A stretch of 64,000 nt of DNA from Huiozyma naganishii CBS 8797 (taxonomy: Eukaryota > Ascomycota > Saccharomycetes > Saccharomycetales > Saccharomycetaceae): the NCBI RefSeq assembly GCF_000348985.1, contig NC_035930.1, positions 558,001 to 622,000 of the forward strand. The letters run 5' to 3'. Positions 1 through 9,340 of this stretch are shown one piece after another (position 1 is the stretch's first letter; every line of letters starts with the position of its first letter). A model generated the notes under the pieces. The model worked only from the letters and a program-made list of their open reading frames with translations, had not been told where the DNA came from and searched no databases. The translations under genes were made by a program, and so were the position numbers.

Positions 1-798
1 GGAAAGCACCACGGTGTTTTCCACCTCATTATAGAATATGTGTCCCCTCAGCCCCTCCCCGTCCCAACCAAAGTTGGGCGATTCTGTTTCATTCCATGGG
101 GTGGTCAGGTTCCTCCACTTGCCCGTGTGCGGGATCTGCACGTACGCGTTCGAGGACATCAACGCGAGTGAAATCACCGTGTCCTTGTCCGAGATATCTG
201 GTGCAACCACATCATCCTCCACAGTCCAGTGACGCAGTATATCTACATCATCAGCGTTGCCGTGCACAGAGGAAGAAAGAAGTTCCGGGTCTCTTTCCCG
301 AGGCCTCGCCATCTGTATCAGCGACGACTTCAACTTGAACCTGAAAGCAAACGGGTTATCCGTCTGAAATTTGGCACTAGACGTCCACTCGGTATAGTCC
401 CTTCCGTCGTTATCGTCTTCCGAATCAGCATCAGCGGCAGCGGCAGTACGCAGCATTCGGTACATCGCACCGGCCTCCTGCACAAAGTTATCGGTAACAT
501 CGAGCCTCTGGTGCATTTGATACCATTCATGAACACCGTGTCGATAAATATGCGTCAGTTTAAACACACCTGGTGCTGTAGCGGTTTCGTCTGCCACAAT
601 TAAGGGTCCCCTATCTCGACGGTTTACTGCATAAACCCACCACAAAACACCACAAAAAGCTGCCAAAAGAACGGATCGCAGCCCAGCAAACCGCTTGGAG
701 CCATCAAAGACACTCCCCATATTCGTCACAGTAAGGGTTCCCTCGAGCAGCAGCCTCAGATTCCGTAAACTGTGCAAAAACCCGGTGACTCGCTGCAT
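1..798 (-). CDS. ATG15: Vacuolar/autophagic phospholipase Atg15, N-terminal part, cut by the window edge
   Basis: Reading leftwards from position 798 the frame is open to the window edge (266 codons). It reads like the N-terminal third of Atg15, the lipase that reaches the vacuole through the multivesicular-body pathway and breaks down autophagic and Cvt bodies. Seen: a hydrophobic signal-anchor (LLAAFCGVLWWVYAV), then a lumenal stretch with IYRHG, SLALMSSNAYVQIP, WNETE and FGWDGEGLRGHIFYNEVEN, all typical of the family. The lipase active-site motif lies beyond the edge. Two ATGs are possible: 798, the first, and 720, which puts the membrane anchor about 15 residues from the N-terminus as in S. 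cerevisiae. The second fits homology better, the first fits scanning. It is divergent from SED4, as in S. cerevisiae YCR067-YCR068. Confidence 0.88.
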   Translation of the reverse strand, partial: MQRVTGFLHSLRNLRLLLEGTLTVTNMGSVFDGSKRFAGLRSVLLAAFCGVLWWVYAVNRRDRGPLIVADETATAPGVFKLTHIYRHGVHEWYQMHQRLDVTDNFVQEAGAMYRMLRTAAAADADSEDDNDGRDYTEWTSSAKFQTDNPFAFRFKLKSSLIQMARPRERDPELLSSSVHGNADDVDILRHWTVEDDVVAPDISDKDTVISLALMSSNAYVQIPHTGKWRNLTTPWNETESPNFGWDGEGLRGHIFYNEVENTVVLS

Positions 799-972
799 CT
801 TTTAAGAAGAGACCTCTTCAAATTTCGATATAAAAACATCAAAAGTGAAATCTGTTGAAGTTGAGCAACTTCTCGACGGCAGTTGAAGGCTGAGAAGATC
901 TACAACGACAAGGACAACGACCACCACTCCAGTGGACGGCGCGGCTACTGCACAGGTTTTTTTACGCTAGCT

Positions 973-3900
973 ATGAAGTTTGCGAGTGCGGATTACTCCG
1001 TTGGGTACCCCATGTACGGTGCCACTTTCTTGAGCGACGACGTGCTGCTCGTTACGGGCGGTGGGGACGCTGACTCTGGTTCCCCGTTGACGAAACTGAC
1101 TGCGTTGCGGGTGGACCTTAAAAAGAAGAAAGTGATGAAGCGGTTTAGGGAGATCACGTTGGAGCAGAAGGACAATTCTGCGACTGCACTGGACTCTGCG
1201 TTTGTCGCGCACGGCGGGGCGGTCACGAACCTTATTCTGCTCGGGTGCAACGAAACGGTGCCCCTCGGCGAACCGAACCACCATCTGCGGAAATTCTTCT
1301 TCGAGAATGCGCACTTGAAGTACGAATCCTGTGCGGACTTCAACAGGTCCAGTGAGTTGAGCGAGTACACGAAACTTGTTCGGCTTTGCAAGGATGGCTC
1401 TGTCGCGGCAATTGCGTCCTCCAAACTGCCCACCACTGTCAGGATTATCGATCCGGTCACGATGGTTGAAAGGTACGAGATTGAAACGGGGAGAGACGTG
1501 AGAGATCTATGTTTTTCACCGGATGGGAAGGTCGTTGCGTACGTGACAGAGACGTCCCTAGAGGTGATCTCCATCGTCACCGGTAGGTTTATCATCAGAA
1601 AGACTGACTTTGACGCTAACCAGATTCTGTCAAAGGTTAACTTTTTGAACAATGACACCATCTTGGTTGCCGCAAGTTTAATTAAGGACAAGCTTGGCGT
1701 TGTCTTGAGCGTAGTTTCGATAAAGAGCAAAGAGGTTTCGATATTGAAGAGCAAGACTATTAAGGGTAACTTTAAGGGGATCACCTCGATGGACGTGGAT
1801 AACAAGGGCGAGCTGGCCGTACTGGCTGTGAGCGGGAGTTCTCTGTTGGTCATCAAATTGAAAGACTTGTCAACTTTGAAAGTTTTCAAATCAGTTCATC
1901 AGTTGGAAATCACCAAAGTAAGATTCTCCCCCAATTCTCGGATGATTGCCACTGTTTCCCCGGACAAAAACGTGCACTTGGTTGTGATTCCAGAGGGGCT
2001 CGCGAAATCAACGTCATTTGGCCATAAACTGCTAAAGGTGCTACTAAATCTATTCTTTGCTATTGGGATTGTTGCCGTATCGTATTTTGTGCACAAATAC
2101 GACCTACACTCAAAATCATACAAATACTTAAATGAGAAGTATTTCACCAAACCAGACGTGTCCGGTTACTTCCACATGAATGATAGAATGACAACCACTA
2201 CCGACATTTTTGATGATATAATACGCATCAACACACTAACGAGGCCGGTAGACACGCCATCGCATTATACGAGACAATATCACGACGCTTACTCGAGGGT
2301 CGAATCTGTAATCCATAGTGCAATCCCTACCCTTGGACCTCAAACTACTTCCGAGGTATACACAGCATCAAGTACATCCAGTAAGAGCAGTTTCTCTCCC
2401 ATTGTTAGATATCAATCTGACCTGACAAAAGTAGTGCTTAGCAGTCAAGCAACAAAAAGTAGTCTGTTAACACAAAGTGAAATTCGTATCTCCAGTACTG
2501 AAAAGAGGGATACACTACCAAAAACTTCGAGCCCGGTCCAAACGATGTCTTCTAGTTCTGAAACTGTGACTTCTGCCCAGAAATTGACTGAGTCTCAGAC
2601 CGTTCTCGAAAACATAAAAAGAAGCGTCCCTTCAGCAAGCGTCGATCCTGCTGTGAAGGGAAAGGAGCTTAAGACAATCACTGTTGATGGAGTTGTTTAT
2701 GAGGTGATGGCAGTTAAAGAAACTGTGCAGGAGGGCGAGCATTTGACTACGGCAGGTGGATTAATTTCTACGACGTCCTTGATAGCAACGAGTTCTACCA
2801 GCCTAACTAAACCTTCTTCTTCTCATATATTGGAGACCTCCCGTGTCGAATCATCAAACTCACTTCATGCGATATCTGCTAAATCTTCCTTTACCATTTA
2901 TGAAGAGTTTATGTCCTCTTCGAAATCTTCTCTAACTAGTTCGGTAAATTCTCCTGCTGTTTCAACTACCTCACAATCTTCGTCTGCAGACGTGGACTCG
3001 AAACCTTCAACACCAGCTTCAAGCAGCTCTCTTGCTCAAGAGTTGACCTCCAAGGACATTCCTGTTTTGTCATCTCACTATCCCCAGTCAAGCAGAAGCA
3101 CAACATTAACTGTACTTGAAAAGAGTGAAAATAGTGACGGAGGTTTGAACGTGCTGCCAACAACAAGCGATTCAAATACTATATCCGAGGCACCACTTCA
3201 AACAACTCCAACTCTCACAAACACTCTAAAGGGGAACTCAGAACCAGACTCCACATTGGTTACTCATGATTCGGTAACTACCACTCCAATGTCAGCTCCT
3301 GTGGTTTTGACGAGGGAAACAACAGCTCCCTCTAGTGCCTCCATGGATTCGACATTGAGCAGTGCTCAGGAATCAAAGAGCGTTGTCGAGCCGGAAGTTT
3401 CCTCACATCTGTCCGATGATACACTTCAGGGAATACAGGTGTTAGATACACCACATCAAACTACAACATCCACAGATGTCACTTTAGACAAGTCTGGTTC
3501 AAATGATAAGCAAATATTAGAAGAATCCTCGAATGAATCCCATAACATAGCAACCGACAGCATTCTAGATATTGTGGAGGAAAAAGAACCATATGTGACT
3601 ACGGAAATTCCAGCTGTCATCACACGCGAGGTTACCAATTCGTTTACCTTGACTTCTGTAATCACAAGTATATCTGAAAGTGAAAATTCTTTCACTCCAG
3701 ATATTTTGGAAACTGGAAGTAACACAATAGATGTGAAAACATCGGAGAGCGATTTTGTGCCAACCGCCTCAGATACTGATGAGGGTTGGGTAGTGGTGAG
3801 CACTCGTGGGATCCCAGCAACTTCACTTGAAGCCCATGGATCATTTGACGCAGAAGAGAAACCAGTTTTTGCAACTTCCTTGGGCGTCGCATTGGTTTCA

Positions 3901-4131
3901 ACTGACATTTCAGCAGCACCAACTTCCATAGCAAGTCCAGAAAACACCACTAAAGCGTTAACTTCAAAAACAAAGCCAACACCAGATTTTACATATATGC
4001 CTTCAGAAACAGCTGGCCTTGATCAAGGAGAGGTTTTGGAAACATATGTTCAAACTGTCAGCACGGAGAATTTAGTCGATGAACAACCTTTTGTAGGTTC
4101 TGAACCGGCCATTGAAACAACTCTTTTTTGA
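973..4131 (+). CDS. SED4: Sed4-type Sec12-family ER membrane protein with long Ser/Thr-rich lumenal domain
   Basis: The protein has 1052 residues. Residues 1-345 form a cytosolic beta-propeller like that of Sec12, the Sar1 exchange factor that starts COPII vesicle formation at the ER. A single membrane segment follows at about 353-373, then some 670 residues rich in Ser and Thr that would face the ER lumen. That long tail, and the location between ATG15 and RAD18, match S. cerevisiae SED4 (1065 residues) rather than SEC12. In the K-loop the residue aligning with catalytic Asn40 of Sec12 is Thr40 (segment GGGDADSGSPLTKL), as expected for a Sed4-like regulator without strong exchange activity. 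No HDEL-type retention signal is present at the C-terminus. The ATG at 973 is the first in frame; codons upstream of it lack an ATG. Confidence 0.88.
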   Translation: MKFASADYSVGYPMYGATFLSDDVLLVTGGGDADSGSPLTKLTALRVDLKKKKVMKRFREITLEQKDNSATALDSAFVAHGGAVTNLILLGCNETVPLGEPNHHLRKFFFENAHLKYESCADFNRSSELSEYTKLVRLCKDGSVAAIASSKLPTTVRIIDPVTMVERYEIETGRDVRDLCFSPDGKVVAYVTETSLEVISIVTGRFIIRKTDFDANQILSKVNFLNNDTILVAASLIKDKLGVVLSVVSIKSKEVSILKSKTIKGNFKGITSMDVDNKGELAVLAVSGSSLLVIKLKDLSTLKVFKSVHQLEITKVRFSPNSRMIATVSPDKNVHLVVIPEGLAKSTSFGHKLLKVLLNLFFAIGIVAVSYFVHKYDLHSKSYKYLNEKYFTKPDVSGYFHMNDRMTTTTDIFDDIIRINTLTRPVDTPSHYTRQYHDAYSRVESVIHSAIPTLGPQTTSEVYTASSTSSKSSFSPIVRYQSDLTKVVLSSQATKSSLLTQSEIRISSTEKRDTLPKTSSPVQTMSSSSETVTSAQKLTESQTVLENIKRSVPSASVDPAVKGKELKTITVDGVVYEVMAVKETVQEGEHLTTAGGLISTTSLIATSSTSLTKPSSSHILETSRVESSNSLHAISAKSSFTIYEEFMSSSKSSLTSSVNSPAVSTTSQSSSADVDSKPSTPASSSSLAQELTSKDIPVLSSHYPQSSRSTTLTVLEKSENSDGGLNVLPTTSDSNTISEAPLQTTPTLTNTLKGNSEPDSTLVTHDSVTTTPMSAPVVLTRETTAPSSASMDSTLSSAQESKSVVEPEVSSHLSDDTLQGIQVLDTPHQTTTSTDVTLDKSGSNDKQILEESSNESHNIATDSILDIVEEKEPYVTTEIPAVITREVTNSFTLTSVITSISESENSFTPDILETGSNTIDVKTSESDFVPTASDTDEGWVVVSTRGIPATSLEAHGSFDAEEKPVFATSLGVALVSTDISAAPTSIASPENTTKALTSKTKPTPDFTYMPSETAGLDQGEVLETYVQTVSTENLVDEQPFVGSEPAIETTLF

Positions 4132-4280
4132 TTAGATAAATGGCACTTTACCAACGGCCTTATAAAGACAGACGAATACAAGCATACTTGTCCGTTTTCT
4201 TATGTAACATATATCAATATGATAGTTAGAAATGAAGCCACGATTATGCGAAAGTACGAATACGGTACTACATGATAAGT

Positions 4281-5666
4281 TTACGAAATGTTCATATCAG
4301 GGTTTTGTCCAGATTTGGATTCAATGGAAGGAGTTTCGGTATCTAGTGGTGTTTTTACGGCCGATTGTGCATCTTCCAAAGCCAGCACAGCTGTTGATGA
4401 AGCTACATTACTTTCAGGTTGGGGTATAAGTGTCTGATAATCTTCGCTCACGGGGGCATCACTTCTTTTATCGGAATCTCTTTCTTCGGTAGCTTTGTCC
4501 TGCATCTTACTCTTAGCTTCCTTGATCAACGTTTGGAACATCCGTCTAAACAGTCTGATCCAACTTTTCCGTTTGAATTTATCACTCTTGAAATCAAACA
4601 GTAATTTCTGGTACGTCCGTTCCCCATCTTTGTTTTTCGTGATCATTTTACCGATGGTATTGTTATTATTATTACTGTTCAGGTTATTGGATGCTTCCCA
4701 AGAAAGAAGCTGCCTTTTTAGCTCGTTCTCGTTGACGGGACTGGAGGAATCAAAAAAATTACTATTCCAAAGCATTTCGTAATGATTATATCGGGCCATT
4801 AAGCTTTGTTTTGAGCCGAAGGAAGGCAGTCCTAAAGAGCCTAATTTCTGTTTTAGCTGACTCAACGATAAAGTATTGTAGTCTAGTTTTGGTAGTCGCA
4901 GTCGTTTCTCATCGTTCACCGCTGATTCCAAATAATTTTTTAGATGCTGTGCACCGTTCTCCCCATATTTGAGATTAGATGCTATTGAATCAACAGAAGA
5001 TGGTCTGTTACTTGTCTGAAATGGTGTTTTGACGGAACGTTTCGGTTTCGGTTTCCCTAAAGCTTGTCTGGTAAGACATTCGTCCATATGCGTCCTTTCT
5101 ATAGTTTTCACTGGAAAAAACTCATTGCAGATGGGGCATTCACCCATTTCAACACCTGATTTAAACATGGACTCAATATTTGATTTGGAACCGCCCTTTC
5201 TACTCGCTGGTCGCTTGGTAATTTTCTTAATACCCGGTAGTCGCTTCCGTTCGTTGGTAGCCAATATCTGGAAGTCTTCTTCTATATCTGAAATACGTTC
5301 TCGGTCACCGTCGGACTCTATTTCGATGAGAGAGGTCTCTGAGCCCGCAACTGTCGGTTCTTCTACCTTCTGTATTCGTTCCAGCAACGGTTGTCTTAGA
5401 TTTTGATAGCAGTTTACGACCTCGCCCGTCAAGAAGTCGCCGCGAAGGCCCGACTCTCTCAATTCGTTCAAACACAGCGGGCATTTCGCTGATTTATTGA
5501 TTGCCTCACGTATGCAGATCGAGCAGAAAGTATGACCGCAAGGTGTCAAGACAGGAACTTTCAGAAAATCCTTACATATATGACATCGTAGCAGAGAATC
5601 TAGCTGGGAAAAGAGTGGCAATTCGGTTTCTCTAAAATCTGTTGGATCCGTTATACTCCCATTCAT
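4281..5666 (-). CDS. RAD18: E3 ubiquitin ligase Rad18 (PCNA ubiquitination, post-replication repair)
   Basis: The protein has 461 residues. A C3HC4 RING finger is formed by Cys28, Cys31, Cys43, His45, Cys48, Cys51, Cys62 and Cys65. A UBZ-type zinc finger follows (Cys177, Cys180, His193, Cys197), then a SAP-like DNA-binding segment at about 263-297. This order is diagnostic of Rad18, which with Rad6 mono-ubiquitinates PCNA at stalled forks in the nucleus. The region after the SAP domain holds an Asn run and then a basic stretch, where Rad6 binding is expected in the family. The gene converges on SED4 with about 150 bases between the stops, and is in tandem with HCM1 as in S. cerevisiae YCR065W-YCR066W. 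Confidence 0.93.
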   Translation of the reverse strand: MNGSITDPTDFRETELPLFSQLDSLLRCHICKDFLKVPVLTPCGHTFCSICIREAINKSAKCPLCLNELRESGLRGDFLTGEVVNCYQNLRQPLLERIQKVEEPTVAGSETSLIEIESDGDRERISDIEEDFQILATNERKRLPGIKKITKRPASRKGGSKSNIESMFKSGVEMGECPICNEFFPVKTIERTHMDECLTRQALGKPKPKRSVKTPFQTSNRPSSVDSIASNLKYGENGAQHLKNYLESAVNDEKRLRLPKLDYNTLSLSQLKQKLGSLGLPSFGSKQSLMARYNHYEMLWNSNFFDSSSPVNENELKRQLLSWEASNNLNSNNNNNTIGKMITKNKDGERTYQKLLFDFKSDKFKRKSWIRLFRRMFQTLIKEAKSKMQDKATEERDSDKRSDAPVSEDYQTLIPQPESNVASSTAVLALEDAQSAVKTPLDTETPSIESKSGQNPDMNIS

Positions 5667-6046
5667 CCATATATAAATCTGTGTACGTATTCTAAAGATC
5701 TCAGAGGCAAAACAGAATGGCTAGACTCCCAGGCTTTCCAACTCACTGACACAATAAATGTGTAACAAATTTTAAAAGAAAAAAAAATTGTACCACTTTG
5801 AAGAAATCGTTCAAGAAGTTGATACACGTGATAACCTCAAACAGCCGAGGGAACTCGCGGGTGTGGGACGCTTCGGAGCCTCATTTCTTGCCAATCCTGT
5901 CGATAAATGCTATATGTATGTGTATGTAGAATGGACATACAATTCAACCATCAAAAAAAAAACTTGATTACCTTCCCAATAAAAATATTAATGTCTATAC
6001 CTTCCTTCCTAAACGCTACCTTTTGATTTACCGCGGCAACTAAATA
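5667..6046. other. Intergenic region, RAD18 promoter and HCM1 3' end
   Basis: This stretch is AT-rich with A runs. It carries one E-box, CACGTG at 5825-5830 (Cbf1-type), about 160 bases upstream of the RAD18 start, which may belong to the RAD18 promoter. I see no further gene or RNA. Confidence 0.6.
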
Positions 6047-7849
6047 CTAACAATTCAAAGATCCGCCTTCCCCTGATGTCTCCCTATTGGCTTGACTATC
6101 AGTCGTTTTGTTGTTTTGTGTCTCCTTCACGTTCCCAGTAGCTCTTTTCCACACAGAGTACACGTCTACACCAAACAACCCAGCTGACGGTAACTTCGAT
6201 TTGATGCCGTGGTCTTCTGCGTGGGTCAGTGTCGGCGCTGATAATTTGCGAGGAGATAGCGATTTCGTGATAGTACCACCTGGGGTAGCCGTCACTTTCC
6301 CCGATTTGCCCATAGCTTTGAAAATGGGGGACAAATATATGTCTTCGAAGAGGTGCGAGGGCGTTTGCCATTTCTTGAAGCAGGAGTCGTGTGTGTCCCT
6401 CGGTGTGGCATTGGCAAACCTTATTGGTGTTTTATCCATACTGTGGGACCTCTTTAATTCTGGTGTTTGTAAAATTTCGTTAGGATTGGGAATGGCCAAC
6501 AACGACGGTTGTGGATGTGATCCAGCGCCAGATGGACGTGATACTGCCCCGGGTGTAGCTTCAAATTCATTTGTGTCCATGACAGAGTGGAGCTTTGAGG
6601 AATTACTGCCAGCAGAATTGCTCTTGCTCGGTGTACTGCCACCAAGAACGTCTTCGAAAGTCTCTATGAAAGACGCAGAATCTGGTTTTGACCCTCGTGG
6701 GGACATCTCGAAGCTTGAATTAAAGGAACATATGTACCTCTTCAAATTCTGGGGGGACTTCAATTCATTACCGTTATGTATATCATGGAGACCTGGGGTG
6801 AAATCGTGGCTTGGCACGACCGGTTCCGTAGTCAGGCCCGAGAACGGTATATTTTGTAATCCAATGGCGGTATGCGTTCTCTTCATTAGGTAGGGTGGGT
6901 CCAAGCGTGATGGATTGGCCTGTTGGTTTAGGGAGAGTATATCATTATTTTGGAAGCTTCGCAACAGCCCGTTCACCCTACCGTTAAATGGGTTTGAAAT
7001 CTCAATCCTTGGAACTTTGCCTGCAGGCGAGTTTTCAACATCAGTGTCGTCGTGAGAAATCATTGCTTCATTGTTAGGAGAGCTGTTGATAACTGCCATT
7101 TGCTGCTGTGGTTTAGCATTTAGCGTACTATTTAAAATAACCCCGTTTGATACAGTGCCGGTGTCCTCGTGGGTGTTCAGGTCCAAACTTACCAATTTCT
7201 GTCTAATCTCGTTGTAATCGGCTGTCTCTCCCTTGAAGAATTTCGGGGCAGATTCAGGTTTGACCTCCCAAAAATGACCCTTCCCGTCGCAAGACTTGTC
7301 AGTTTTAATAAATGCCTCGTTCAGTGACAAGTTATGCCTGATGGAATTCTGCCAACTGGAATCTTTCAATTTGTAGAAGGGGAATTGTGTGGTGATCCAA
7401 TTGTAGATTTGCGAAAGTGTTAGTTTCCCCTCTGCAGACTGTAAGATGGCGAGGCAGATCAGGACAGCGTAGGAGTACGGTGGTTTCTTGTCTGTGAAGT
7501 CGCCCTGTTTCTTGTTCGCGAGAGTGGACAAAATTTCAGACAGAGAGAGGTTCCCGTTGGCACGAGAGCAGCCGTCTGAACGCTGTCTCTTAGCCCTGCT
7601 TGGAGCTATGGGTGAAGAATGTGCTGGAGACAACGGATGTAGCAAGTCTTGGAATTCGAGCGTGTCCACCGTCTTTTTCTGTTGCTTCCTCACGGTAGAA
7701 CTCGGCGGTGTGATTATTTTTTCCTCGATTGGATAGCTGGCGTTCACATGCTGTGGGGCACCAGCATTAGCAGTGACAGAGTTATCGCTGCTGGCGCCGC
7801 CACGAACAGCAACGAAACTACTGGAAGGGACAGGATCACCTATCAACAT
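6047..7849 (-). CDS. HCM1: Forkhead transcription factor Hcm1
   Basis: The protein has 600 residues with one forkhead DNA-binding domain at about 121-206. It starts KKPPYSYAVLICLAI and contains the recognition helix SSWQNSIRHNLSLNEAF. The long remainder is low in complexity and rich in Ser/Thr-Pro sites, as expected for a Cdk-regulated factor. Hcm1 is the S-phase forkhead that switches on spindle, budding and later cell-cycle genes. The location next to RAD18 and BUD31 matches YCR065W, which separates it from Fkh1, Fkh2 and Fhl1; none of their FHA domains is present. Upstream DNA carries MBF/SBF-like sites, in line with G1/S expression in S. cerevisiae. Confidence 0.92.
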   Translation of the reverse strand: MLIGDPVPSSSFVAVRGGASSDNSVTANAGAPQHVNASYPIEEKIITPPSSTVRKQQKKTVDTLEFQDLLHPLSPAHSSPIAPSRAKRQRSDGCSRANGNLSLSEILSTLANKKQGDFTDKKPPYSYAVLICLAILQSAEGKLTLSQIYNWITTQFPFYKLKDSSWQNSIRHNLSLNEAFIKTDKSCDGKGHFWEVKPESAPKFFKGETADYNEIRQKLVSLDLNTHEDTGTVSNGVILNSTLNAKPQQQMAVINSSPNNEAMISHDDTDVENSPAGKVPRIEISNPFNGRVNGLLRSFQNNDILSLNQQANPSRLDPPYLMKRTHTAIGLQNIPFSGLTTEPVVPSHDFTPGLHDIHNGNELKSPQNLKRYICSFNSSFEMSPRGSKPDSASFIETFEDVLGGSTPSKSNSAGSNSSKLHSVMDTNEFEATPGAVSRPSGAGSHPQPSLLAIPNPNEILQTPELKRSHSMDKTPIRFANATPRDTHDSCFKKWQTPSHLFEDIYLSPIFKAMGKSGKVTATPGGTITKSLSPRKLSAPTLTHAEDHGIKSKLPSAGLFGVDVYSVWKRATGNVKETQNNKTTDSQANRETSGEGGSLNC

Positions 7850-8060
7850 TTGTGTGTTTTACTTCCTAGTAACAACCACGGACGAATATAGAGAGAGAAA
7901 ACGATAGGCTTGAATGTTTCAGCTTTCAACTTGCCCTGGTAGTGTAAATTATTTTTGTTTGCTTAATCCCTTTAGCTTAGGCAGCCAGTGAATCTCTTGT
8001 GACAGGAAAACTTGAAACGTATGAACCTGGGAAGAGAAAGACTATATAATATTGCCTTCT

Positions 8061-8534
8061 GACGCGACAAAAACGAGGGGGGGCACAATCACTTTACAAA
8101 ATAAATTTCGAGCAGGGCGGGGAACGTGACAGTCTAAACTTCCTCTCCGAAATGTGCACAGATATATATATACTATAAAGAAGCGCGTATATGCAAACGC
8201 ACCAAATAGTTGCAGGAACGTAAAGAGTAAATGGTCGCGCGAGGGAGTTGGTGCAGTTTATCAAAGAGACGGGCACAACTGCTGCGTGGGAAGCTATCTG
8301 TCTCTTCTAACGTGGGTTGTTCCAGCCCTGTAACAGTCCAGTACGACGCGACAGCGACACTTAAATACCCAAAGAGTTGACGCGTCTGGTTACCCCTCCT
8401 ATTGTCTTCCCGTTTCAGATTCGGGAAAAACCCTAAAAAAGACGAAAAAAGAAAGAAAATAGCACCGACATTTCGCGTCGCAGAATTAATTTCCCTTTCC
8501 GGAAAGGGACCGTTTGCGGGTGTGTTTTTTCGCG
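8061..8534. promoter_or_regulatory. Cluster of MCB/SCB-like G1/S sites between HCM1 and BUD31
   Basis: The octamer GACGCGAC occurs at 8061-8068 and 8345-8352, and GACGCGTC at 8379-8386, which contains a full ACGCGT MCB. TTTCGCG, the reverse of the SCB form CGCGAAA, occurs at 8471-8477 and 8528-8534. A Tbf1-like AACCCTAA is at 8429-8436 and an E-box CACGTG at 8570-8575. In S. cerevisiae HCM1 is transcribed at G1/S, so MBF/SBF control of this copy is a reasonable inference. The nearest site is about 210 bases and the others 500-690 bases from the HCM1 start. The rest of 7850-8601 holds no gene that I can support. Confidence 0.6.
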
Positions 8535-8601
8535 TTTTCCGTGGGTGTTTGGGTGTCAAGGTGTTCTGTCACGTGCAGGTGGTTTTTCCAGTTTTTTTGG
8601 C

Positions 8602-9078
8602 TCAATTCGAACTCGCGCAGCCATGGCATCCGCAGTGGACACACTGCTTGAAAGAGACCTGGGTGCCCTTACGCAGGGCGTCCTCCTCCAATTGAGCCCT
8701 GGGGACACGGCAGATGCAGGTGGTCCCGTGCTGGGACTCATCGGATTGAATACAGCGCAGACAGCACAATTTTTCGTAACCCTTCTTGCGCCATTTGGCG
8801 ATGAGGTTACGGTCTGCCAGTTTCCTCTTCAGCAGCCACTCGTAGAGATCTCTGCTGATGAGTTTACGCTTGTAGTACAGTTTGAATACATACAACGATC
8901 GCTCGTGGTGGATCTGCATGATCTTCCAGAGCTTTTCGTTAGCTTTTGTGGACAATTTCGACTCTTTCTCGTTGTGCACATCGGAAAGACGCTGCGCAAA
9001 CACTTTGAACGTGGGGGCTAGCTTTTCGTACCCATCGGGAGCTGCTTTTGAAACATCCTTGTGGTGTGGAAGAACCAT
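8602..9078 (-). CDS. BUD31: Spliceosome-associated zinc-binding protein Bud31/G10
   Basis: The protein has 158 residues, against 157 in S. cerevisiae. The body is the highly conserved G10 fold, with LWKIMQIHHERS, KLISRDLYEWL and LIAKWRKKGYEKLCCLRCIQ, and a cysteine-rich C-terminus with CICRVPRAQLEE and CVHCGCHGC that binds zinc. Bud31 belongs to the activated spliceosome (NTC-related) and affects bud-site selection through splicing of a few transcripts. I chose the ATG at 9078 because it gives the family length and an N-terminus that leads straight into APDGYEK. An in-frame ATG at 9186 would add 36 residues unlike the family. The basic N-terminal KTRR segment of S. cerevisiae is replaced by LPHHKDVSK. 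Confidence 0.92.
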   Translation of the reverse strand: MVLPHHKDVSKAAPDGYEKLAPTFKVFAQRLSDVHNEKESKLSTKANEKLWKIMQIHHERSLYVFKLYYKRKLISRDLYEWLLKRKLADRNLIAKWRKKGYEKLCCLRCIQSDESQHGTTCICRVPRAQLEEDALRKGTQVSFKQCVHCGCHGCASSN

Positions 9079-9244
9079 CAAGCAACAATACGCAAAAAAA
9101 AACTGTAGATTGCAATCTTCGCTGAGGTGCTTGGCCTTTTCACGGCTGTTCCAATAACTGTTCACTGTGCCGGTTAAAATAATCATCTCTTCGCATCTCA
9201 AATGTCAAAAAATAAAAAAAATTTGTGAAAACGGAAAAAATAAG

Positions 9245-9340
9245 CGACACCAGTCGGATTTGAACCAACGCGGGCAGAGCCCAAGAGATTACTGGAAATT
9301 TAATTCGAGTCTCTCGCCTTAACCACTCGGCCATAGTGCC
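9245..9340 (-). tRNA. SUP61: tRNA-Ser(CGA) with a short intron
   Basis: Read on the minus strand, the gene opens GGCACTATGGCCGAGTGG and closes GGTTCAAATCCGACTGGTGTC, a type II tRNA with a long variable arm. The anticodon-loop sequence is GACTCGAA, giving anticodon CGA for the UCG serine codon. About 14 bases before ATCTCTTGGG form the intron, so 96 bases yield 82 mature ones. S. cerevisiae has its single essential tRNA-Ser(CGA), SUP61, at the same place, next to BUD31 and TVS1. The intron sequence differs from S. cerevisiae but its position is the same. Confidence 0.93.

Noticed and set aside
993..1889. Minus-strand frame of 298 codons opposite SED4
   Set aside because: It is the shadow of the conserved beta-propeller frame on the other strand.
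9079..9186. Longer N-terminus for BUD31 from an ATG at 9186
   Set aside because: It adds 36 residues without counterpart in the very conserved G10 family; the ATG at 9078 gives the standard length.
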